Assembly: GCA_905215105.1 (NCBI GenBank)
Contig: CAJMOI010000060.1
Coordinates: 1-10,404 of the forward strand
DNA: 10,404 bases
Reading direction: 5' to 3'
DNA from: an uncultured bacterium
GTDB taxonomy: Bacteria > Bacillota > Clostridia > Oscillospirales > Acutalibacteraceae
Positions 1 to 4,664 of this stretch are shown here, piece by piece; position 1 is the first letter of the stretch, and each line of letters starts with the position of its first letter. The notes beneath the pieces are model-generated. The model was not told the DNA's origin. It did not search any database and worked only from the letters and a program-made list of their open reading frames with translations. Made by a program: the position numbers and the translations under genes.

Positions 1-362
1 CTGCTCTGATCGAAGAAGTTAAGGCCCTGACCGTTCTGGAGCTGTCCGAGCTGGTAAAGGCTCTGGAAGAGGAATTCGGCGTTTCCGCTGCTGCTCCTGT
101 TGCTGTTGCTGCTGCTCCCGCTGCTGCTGCTGCTCCCGCTGCTGAAGAGAAGACCGAGTTCGACGTGATCCTGAAGGCTGCTGGCGCTAACAAGATCGCT
201 GTTATCAAGGTTGTCCGCGAGCTGACCGGCCTGGGCCTGAAGGAAGCTAAGGCTGTTGTTGACGAGGCTCCCAAGGCTGTCAAGGAAGGCGTTTCCAAGG
301 ACGACGCTGAGGCTATGAAGGCTAAGCTGACCGAGGCTGGCGCTGAGGTTGAGCTGAAGTAA
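1..362 (+). CDS. rplL: 50S ribosomal protein L7/L12, 3' part (5' end outside window)
   Basis: The reading frame is open from base 3 and gives 119 residues up to a TAA stop; only about the first seven or so residues of a usual 120-126 residue L7/L12 are missing. The order is the family's: an N-terminal dimerisation helix region (LIEEVKALTVLELSELVKAL), a flexible Ala/Pro hinge encoded by bases about 87-145, and the C-terminal factor-binding domain starting KTEFDVILKAAGANKIAVIK and containing the conserved GLGLKEAKAVVDEAP stretch. The protein forms the ribosomal stalk that recruits translation GTPases. Codon choice is extreme: Ala is almost all GCT and Leu almost all CTG, as expected of a very highly expressed gene. 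An in-frame GTG at 165 is inside the protein and is not the start. By family habit rplJ should lie just upstream, outside the window. The identification is secure. Confidence 0.97.
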   Translation, partial: ALIEEVKALTVLELSELVKALEEEFGVSAAAPVAVAAAPAAAAAPAAEEKTEFDVILKAAGANKIAVIKVVRELTGLGLKEAKAVVDEAPKAVKEGVSKDDAEAMKAKLTEAGAEVELK

Positions 363-385
363 TTCACGCTCCATGTGCATGAAGA

Positions 386-416
386 AGGCGTACCCGCAAG
401 GGTGCGCCTTTTTTTT
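386..416 (+). terminator. Intrinsic terminator of the rplL operon
   Basis: A 10-bp stem (left arm 386-395, right arm 400-409, one G-T wobble) closes on a GCAA tetraloop of the stable GNRA class and runs straight into eight T residues (409-416). It begins 24 bases after the rplL stop, so it ends that operon. Classic Rho-independent architecture. Confidence 0.93.
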
Positions 417-443
417 GCTGTACGGCATAGAAAACGAAAAGCG

Positions 444-488
444 AAAAAATGCCCGTCCATTCCGGAAAAACTCCGGATGGACGGGCAT
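444..488 (-). terminator. Intrinsic terminator of the transketolase operon
   Basis: Read on the minus strand, arms 472-488 and 449-466 form a stem of 17 pairs with one bulged base around a short loop (467-471). The stem is followed by a six-T run (A residues 444-449 on the + strand). It lies about 20 bases beyond the stop codon at 508 and faces the rplL terminator, so the two convergent units each have their own stop. Confidence 0.92.
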
Positions 489-507
489 CATTCATTTGTG
501 TGGATTT

Positions 508-1452
508 TTATTTGTTGAGAACCTTTTTCACAACTTCTTCAATGTGATCTGCGCACAGGCCGAATTCCTTCAGCAGGTCCACAGCGGGGCCGGAGTGGCC
601 GAACACATCGTTGACACCGATGCGGGTTACCGGCACGGGGCACTCTTCGCACACAACGGCGCTGACAGCTTCGCCCAGACCGCCGATGATGTTGTGCTCT
701 TCCACCGTCACGATGCGGCCGGTTTCCTTGGCAGCCTTGGCAATCAGCTCACGGTCGATGGGCTTGATGGTGTGGATGTTGATCACCCGTGCATCAATGC
801 CCTCAGCTTCCAGTGCCTTGGCAGCCTTAACGGTTTCACCGACCATCAGGCCGGTGGCCACGATGGTGATGTCCTTGCCGTCCCGCAGGGTAATACCCTT
901 GCCCAGCTCGAACTTGTAATCATCGTTGTTGTTGATGCTCTCCACAGCCAGACGGCCCAGACGGATGTACACGGGGCCGTAGTGCTCAGCGGCAGCCTTG
1001 ACGGCGGCGATCATCTCATAGTGGTCGCTGGGGTTCAGCACGACCATGCCGGGAATGGTGCGCATCAGGGCCAGGTCTTCACAGCACTGATGGGTAGCGC
1101 CGTCTTCGCCGGTGGAAATACCGGCGTGAGAACCAGCGATTTTTACATTGAGCTTGGGATAGCCCACAGAGTTGCGGACCTGCTCAAAAGCACGGCCAGC
1201 GGAGAACATGGCAAAGGATGCTGCAAAGGGGATTTTGCCGCAGGTTGCCAGGCCGGCGGAAATGCCGATCATATTGCATTCTGCAATACCGCAGTCAATG
1301 AAGCGGTCGGGGAATGCCTTTTTGAAAGTACCGGTTTTGGTAGCGGCGGCCAGGTCAGCATCCAGAACCACAACGTCGGGATTCTCCTTGGCCAGCAGCA
1401 CCAGCGCCTCGCCAAAACTTTCTCTTGTAGCCTTTTTCACCATCTCTGCCAT
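508..1452 (-). CDS. Transketolase, C-terminal (pyrimidine-binding) subunit
   Basis: This gene encodes 314 residues matching the second half of split transketolases: the Pyr domain followed by the transketolase C-terminal domain. The start region reads MAEMVKKATRESFGEALVLL. Visible landmarks are the VVVLDADLAAATKTGTF strand/loop, the GIAECNM motif whose Glu58 is the cofactor-activating glutamate of TPP enzymes, the SFAMFSAGRAFEQVRNSV segment, and AGSHAGISTGEDGATHQ followed by GMVVLNPSD. With the upstream subunit it should transfer two-carbon ketol units between pentose, tetrose and hexose phosphates in the non-oxidative pentose phosphate pathway, in the cytosol. The start at 1452 is preceded by GGAGG nine bases away, and only one base separates it from the stop of the N-terminal subunit gene, so the two are co-translated. 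A second Met three codons later is a possible alternative start. 1-deoxyxylulose-5-phosphate synthase is excluded by the split arrangement and smaller size. Confidence 0.93.
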   Translation of the reverse strand: MAEMVKKATRESFGEALVLLAKENPDVVVLDADLAAATKTGTFKKAFPDRFIDCGIAECNMIGISAGLATCGKIPFAASFAMFSAGRAFEQVRNSVGYPKLNVKIAGSHAGISTGEDGATHQCCEDLALMRTIPGMVVLNPSDHYEMIAAVKAAAEHYGPVYIRLGRLAVESINNNDDYKFELGKGITLRDGKDITIVATGLMVGETVKAAKALEAEGIDARVINIHTIKPIDRELIAKAAKETGRIVTVEEHNIIGGLGEAVSAVVCEECPVPVTRIGVNDVFGHSGPAVDLLKEFGLCADHIEEVVKKVLNK

Positions 1453-1453
1453 C

Positions 1454-2299
1454 TTATTCAGCCTCCAATTCTGCCAGGGTCTGGTTCAGTTCCTTCATGG
1501 CGATTTCGTACTGTTCCGCGTTGGGGGCGGTGCCGTGCCAGCCCACCTGGTTTTCCATATAGGAAACGCCCTTGCCCTTGACGGTCTTTGCAATGATGGC
1601 GCAGGGCTTGCCCTTGACGGTTCTGGCGTGGGCAAAAGCAGCTTCGATTTCGTCGAAGCAGTGGCCGTTGATGGTGGTCACGTCAAAGCCGAAAGCCTCA
1701 AACTTCTTGTCGATGGGTTCGGGACCAGCCACTTCGCTGACAGGGCCGTCGATCTGCAGGCCGTTGAAGTCCACGATGACGCACAGGTTGTCCAGCTTCT
1801 GATGGCCGGCAAACATAGCGGCTTCCCATACCTGGCCTTCTTCAATTTCACCGTCGCCCAGCAGGGTGTAAACGCGATAGTCCTTGTTGTCCATCTTGGC
1901 AGCCTTAGCCATGCCGCAGGCTGCGGAAATGCCCTGTCCCAGAGAACCGGAGCTCATGTCGATGCCGGGGGTGCCCTTCATGTCCGGGTGACCCTGAAGC
2001 ATAGCGCCGATGTGACGGAGGGTCTTCATCTCCTCCATGGAGAAATAGCCGCGCAGAGCCAGTGCTGCGTACAGGCCGGGGGCACAGTGGCCCTTGGAGA
2101 GAACAAAGCGATCGCGGTTGGGGTCCTTGGGGTTGGCCGGATCGATGTTCATTTCTTTAAAATACAGATAGGTATACAGGTCGGAAGCGGAGAGAGAGCC
2201 GCCGGGATGACCTGATTTTGCGTGAAAAACACCTTCGATTGCGCCCATGCGCACTTTGCAGGCAGCGATTTTCAGCTGCTTTTTTTCACTGCTGTTCAT
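1454..2299 (-). CDS. Transketolase, N-terminal (TPP-binding) subunit
   Basis: This gene encodes 281 residues, the usual length of the N-terminal subunit in organisms with a split transketolase. Motifs in order: SGHPGGSLSASDL with His31, SKGHCAPGLYAALALRGYF with His71, LQGHPD (102-106), GSLGQGISAACGMA, and the thiamine diphosphate/Mg2+ motif beginning GDGEIEEGQVWEAAM (GDG 148-150) and ending at DFNG (Asn179). It supplies the diphosphate half of the composite TPP site; the downstream gene supplies the pyrimidine half. The frame stays open to an ATG at 2386, but I chose 2299 because AGGAGGT lies at 2306-2312, six bases upstream of it, and the homologous protein begins here. The longer version would add 29 residues with no family resemblance. 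A promoter is visible at 2406-2434, giving a leader of about 100 bases. Confidence 0.93.
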   Translation of the reverse strand: MNSSEKKQLKIAACKVRMGAIEGVFHAKSGHPGGSLSASDLYTYLYFKEMNIDPANPKDPNRDRFVLSKGHCAPGLYAALALRGYFSMEEMKTLRHIGAMLQGHPDMKGTPGIDMSSGSLGQGISAACGMAKAAKMDNKDYRVYTLLGDGEIEEGQVWEAAMFAGHQKLDNLCVIVDFNGLQIDGPVSEVAGPEPIDKKFEAFGFDVTTINGHCFDEIEAAFAHARTVKGKPCAIIAKTVKGKGVSYMENQVGWHGTAPNAEQYEIAMKELNQTLAELEAE

Positions 2300-2305
2300 T
2301 GTCTG

Positions 2306-2312
2306 ACCTCCT
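2306..2312 (-). promoter_or_regulatory. Ribosome binding site deciding the transketolase start
   Basis: AGGAGGT on the minus strand sits six bases before the ATG at 2299. It is a near-perfect Shine-Dalgarno and the reason to reject the longer open frame starting at 2386. Confidence 0.85.
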
Positions 2313-2405
2313 GTTTGCATCACGATAGTGTAGTGGGAATGAAACTCCCGGAAAACGCCGCAGAAACGGTCTTTTCCCTCTGACAAAACGATTTTGATCC
2401 TCTAT

Positions 2406-2434
2406 ATCATATCATACTCCCTGTAAAAAAGCAA
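2406..2434 (-). promoter_or_regulatory. Predicted sigma-A promoter of the transketolase operon
   Basis: On the minus strand a -35 box TTGCTT (2429-2434) and a -10 box TATGAT (2406-2411) are separated by exactly 17 bases. Transcription would start near 2399. A second TATGAT overlaps just upstream (2411-2416) but has no matching -35. The boxes lie in a short AT-rich gap between the end of the decarboxylase unit and this operon. Confidence 0.65.
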
Positions 2435-2522
2435 ACGAACAGGTGCGGACATTCCGTCAAGAATAGGATTTTTAGAGAGAAAGTTTTGCGTTTTTTTAAC
2501 AGGAAAAAGAAAGAGACAGGAC

Positions 2523-2557
2523 AAAAAAGCTCCCAACAGCCGAGAACTGCCGGGAGC
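2523..2557 (-). terminator. Intrinsic terminator after the decarboxylase gene
   Basis: On the minus strand, arms 2547-2557 and 2529-2539 pair over 11 bp, with two G-T wobbles in the middle, around a seven-base loop. A six-T run follows (A residues 2523-2528 on the + strand). It lies about 20 bases beyond the stop codon at 2578. Confidence 0.88.
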
Positions 2558-2577
2558 CAAATGGATTTCTTTCCTTT

Positions 2578-3840
2578 TTACTTTTTGTCGAACAGGCCGC
2601 TGAAGTCGAAGGTGGCAAAATAGTCCGCAGGCGTCTCGGCCCGGCGGATCATCTGCACGCTTCCGTCCTCTTTCAGCAGCAGCTCTGCGGAGCGCAGCTT
2701 GCCATTATAATTGTAGCCCATGGCGAAACCGTGGGCGCCGGCATCGTGAATGGCCAGATAATCGCCCATATCGATCTTGGGCAGCATCCGGTCGATGGCG
2801 AATTTATCGTTGTTCTCGCACAGACCGCCGGTGACGTCGTACTTGTGGTCACAGGGGGCATCCTCTTTGCCCAGTACGGTGATGTGATGGTAAGCGCCGT
2901 ACATGGCCGGGCGCATCAGATTGGCGGCACAGGCGTCCACGCCAATATACTCCTTGTAGGTGTGCTTCTCATGAACGGCTTTGGTGATGAGCATTCCGTA
3001 GGGAGCCAGCATAAACCGGCCCAGCTCGGTGAAGATGGCCACATCGCCCATACCGGCAGGCACTAGGACTTCTTCATAAGCCTTGCGCACGCCTTCGCCA
3101 ATGGCGAGAATATCGCTGGAGGGATCTTCAGGGCGATAGCCAATGCCCACGCCACCGGAAAGGTTTACAAACCGAATGTCTGCGCCGGTCTTTTCTTTCA
3201 GTTCCACAGCCAGCTCAAAGAGAATCCGGGCCAGTTCGGGATAATAGGCGTTGCTGGTGGTGTTGCTGGCCAGAAATGCGTGGAGGCCAAAGTGCTTGAC
3301 GCCTTTTTCCTTGAGAATGCGGTATCCTTCGATAATCTGCTCCTTGGTAAAGCCGTATTTGGCGTCGCCGGGGTTGTCCATGATCTTGTTGGCAATCTGG
3401 AACTTTCCGCCGGGATTATAGCGGCAGCAGATGGTTTCCGGCAGACCGGCTACTTTTTCCAGAAACTCGATGTGGGTAAAGTCATCCAGATTGATGTAAG
3501 CTCCCAGTTTCTTTGCCAGCTGGAAATCCTCCGCAGGGGTTACATTGGAGGAGAACATGATATCGCTGCCGGAAAAACCGCAGGCATCACTCATCATCAG
3601 CTCGGTCAGAGAGGAGCAGTCCACACCGCATCCCTCTTCCTGCAGTACTTTCAGGATAAAGGGGTTGGGGGTAGCCTTAACCGCAAAATACTCCCGGAAA
3701 CCGGGGTTCCAGGAAAAAGCCTGTTTCAGACGGCGGGCGTTTTCCCGAATGCCTTTTTCATCGTAAATATGGAAAGGAGTGGGATAGGTTTTTGCAATTT
3801 CTTCAATCTGTTCCTTCGTCACAAAGGGCTTTTTCGTCAT
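2578..3840 (-). CDS. lysA: Diaminopimelate decarboxylase (PLP fold-III family)
   Basis: This gene encodes 420 residues, the normal length of LysA. It belongs to the alanine-racemase-fold decarboxylases: an N-terminal TIM barrel carrying the PLP Schiff-base lysine in YFAVKATPNP (Lys55), a glycine-rich phosphate loop (LSGGVGIGY), and a C-terminal beta domain with the CENND motif (Cys341, Glu342), the YGAYHH segment and NYNGKLRSAELLL near the end. LysA converts meso-diaminopimelate to L-lysine and CO2, the last step of lysine synthesis. The usual EPGR motif reads ELGR here (272-275), and CENND replaces the more common CES-x-D, so this is a divergent subgroup; decarboxylation of a related basic amino acid cannot be excluded. 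I chose the start at 3840, not the more distal in-frame ATGs at 3855 or 3870, because GGAGG lies eight bases upstream of it and the ATG at 3855 is part of that site. The gene is monocistronic, with its own promoter and terminator. Confidence 0.8.
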   Translation of the reverse strand: MTKKPFVTKEQIEEIAKTYPTPFHIYDEKGIRENARRLKQAFSWNPGFREYFAVKATPNPFILKVLQEEGCGVDCSSLTELMMSDACGFSGSDIMFSSNVTPAEDFQLAKKLGAYINLDDFTHIEFLEKVAGLPETICCRYNPGGKFQIANKIMDNPGDAKYGFTKEQIIEGYRILKEKGVKHFGLHAFLASNTTSNAYYPELARILFELAVELKEKTGADIRFVNLSGGVGIGYRPEDPSSDILAIGEGVRKAYEEVLVPAGMGDVAIFTELGRFMLAPYGMLITKAVHEKHTYKEYIGVDACAANLMRPAMYGAYHHITVLGKEDAPCDHKYDVTGGLCENNDKFAIDRMLPKIDMGDYLAIHDAGAHGFAMGYNYNGKLRSAELLLKEDGSVQMIRRAETPADYFATFDFSGLFDKK

Positions 3841-3871
3841 AGCACAGGCCTCCATCCGTTTTATTGGCAAA

Positions 3872-3897
3872 CCTGCCGGTTCTTGCGTTCCGACAGG
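3872..3897 (-). other. Leader hairpin of the decarboxylase mRNA
   Basis: Two 8-base arms (3872-3879 and 3890-3897) pair fully, with one G-T wobble, around a ten-base loop. The hairpin lies in the predicted 5' leader between the promoter and the ribosome binding site. It has no T run, so it is not a terminator, and the leader of about 79 bases is far too short for a lysine riboswitch. A role in mRNA stability or translation is possible but not shown. Confidence 0.4.
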
Positions 3898-3925
3898 AAA
3901 TGTTCCGGTTTTTTATCCATCCCAA

Positions 3926-3954
3926 ATCATACTGGATTTGACCCGATTTGTCAA
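3926..3954 (-). promoter_or_regulatory. Strong sigma-A promoter of the decarboxylase gene
   Basis: On the minus strand there is a perfect -35 box TTGACA (3949-3954), a 17-base spacer and a -10 box TATGAT (3926-3931, one mismatch). Transcription would start near 3919. This is the best promoter match in the window. Confidence 0.8.
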
Positions 3955-4118
3955 TATTTCCGGGGATATTCCTGCAAATTTACTGGAAGAAATCCCGGAT
4001 TTATCCGAAAATATGCATGAATAGCAGGGTAAACTTGCATAATTTTACAAATATAGTAAAGATCAGATTGTTCATGAAAAGTTCATATTTTCTTTGATTT
4101 CCAGTCATACTGTAGGGG
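3955..4118. other. Intergenic control region between divergent genes
   Basis: This AT-rich stretch lies between the decarboxylase promoter and the marR promoter, within a gap of about 340 bases free of genes. It holds several short repeats: an inverted pair TATGCA (4012-4017) and TGCATA (4036-4041), an imperfect inverted pair TCCGGGGAT / ATCCCGGA around 3958-4000, and a direct repeat GTTCAT at 4070-4075 and 4081-4086 with an 11-base period, the first copy overlapping the palindrome TTCATGAA (4071-4078). I see no convincing ORF with a ribosome binding site. The repeats could bind regulators, but none matches an operator I can name. Confidence 0.4.
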
Positions 4119-4124
4119 TATAGT
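4094..4124 (+). promoter_or_regulatory. Tentative promoter of the marR-ABC operon
   Basis: The -10 candidate TATAGT (4119-4124) matches five of six consensus bases. The best -35 upstream is TTGATT (4094-4099), at a long 19-base spacing. Such spacing usually means a weak or regulated promoter. An alternative pair, TTCATA (4082-4087) with CATACT (4106-4111), is also possible. The exact start site is uncertain. Confidence 0.4.
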
Positions 4125-4154
4125 TAACCAGTCTAACATTTAAGTATATTAAAT
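4123..4154 (+). promoter_or_regulatory. Putative MarR operator: two AT-rich dyads
   Basis: Two inverted repeats lie side by side: GTTA-N7-TAAC (4123-4137), overlapping the -10 candidate, and ATTTAA-N5-TTAAAT (4138-4154), a perfect 6-bp dyad of 17 bases. Both lie between the predicted -10 and the marR ribosome binding site. MarR-family dimers typically bind AT-rich 15-20 bp dyads in their own promoters. Autorepression of the operon is inferred from position only. Confidence 0.5.
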
Positions 4155-4181
4155 AAAAATCGGAAGGAGGGGATTTCTGTC

Positions 4182-4664
4182 GTGGAGGGGAAAAATCAGG
4201 AACTGCGCCATGCGCTGGTAAAGGCCATGGTGGAATTCCGCCGGGTAAAACCAACCATTCAGATGGTATGCGGACTTCCGGCAGGGGAATTCTTCTTTTT
4301 GCAGCGAATCCACGAACTTGCCAATGAGGGGGAGGTTCGTGTTTCCAGTCTGCGGGATGCCATGTCTATGACCATGCCTGCGGTCTCCCAGTTTTTGCGG
4401 ACACTGGAAGAAAAGGGGTTGATTCTCCGGGAGACTGCTCCAAAAGACCGTCGGGTTACCCTTGTGACCATTACGGAAAAAGGGGAGCAGGTATTGTTGG
4501 CCAGTCAGCAGCAGTTTAATCAGATGCTGGACCGGCTGATTCAGCAATACGGCCCGAAGGAAGTGGAACAGCTGGTACATATGCTGAATCGTCTTTCCGG
4601 TACGCTTCAGGAGCTCCGGGGAGAATTCGAGAAAATTTGCAGTGAAAGGACGGATCAGATTTGA
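4182..4664 (+). CDS. MarR-family transcriptional regulator
   Basis: This gene encodes 160 residues, typical for MarR. N- and C-terminal helices (about 1-30 and 100-150) should form the dimer interface. The winged helix-turn-helix lies between them, with the recognition helix around MTMPAVSQFLRTLEEKGL (63-80) and the wing marked by the conserved KDRRVTLVTITEKG (88-101). It starts at GTG: AGGAGG at 4165-4170 is followed by the start 11 bases later, slightly long but the only good site here, and no ATG is as well placed. It is the first gene of an operon; its TGA overlaps the TTG start of the first ABC gene by two bases. By analogy with other MarR-ABC pairs, it probably represses the exporter until a ligand binds. 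A cysteine at residue 30 could in principle sense oxidants, but nothing else supports that. Confidence 0.9.
   Translation: MEGKNQELRHALVKAMVEFRRVKPTIQMVCGLPAGEFFFLQRIHELANEGEVRVSSLRDAMSMTMPAVSQFLRTLEEKGLILRETAPKDRRVTLVTITEKGEQVLLASQQQFNQMLDRLIQQYGPKEVEQLVHMLNRLSGTLQELRGEFEKICSERTDQI

Noticed and set aside
87..145. Repeat array or CRISPR-like tract
   Set aside because: It is an in-frame Ala/Pro hinge of L7/L12 made of GCT and CCC/CCT codons, with no repeat-spacer structure.
373..2215. Long + strand open frames (to 1581 and 1172-2215) opposite the transketolase genes
   Set aside because: Shadow frames: the minus strand encodes both transketolase subunits with all motifs and good ribosome binding sites. 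The + strand frame also starts inside the rplL terminator region.
3840..3954. Lysine (L-box) riboswitch in the decarboxylase leader
   Set aside because: The leader from the predicted start site is only about 79 bases and holds one small hairpin. A lysine riboswitch needs a much longer multi-helix domain.
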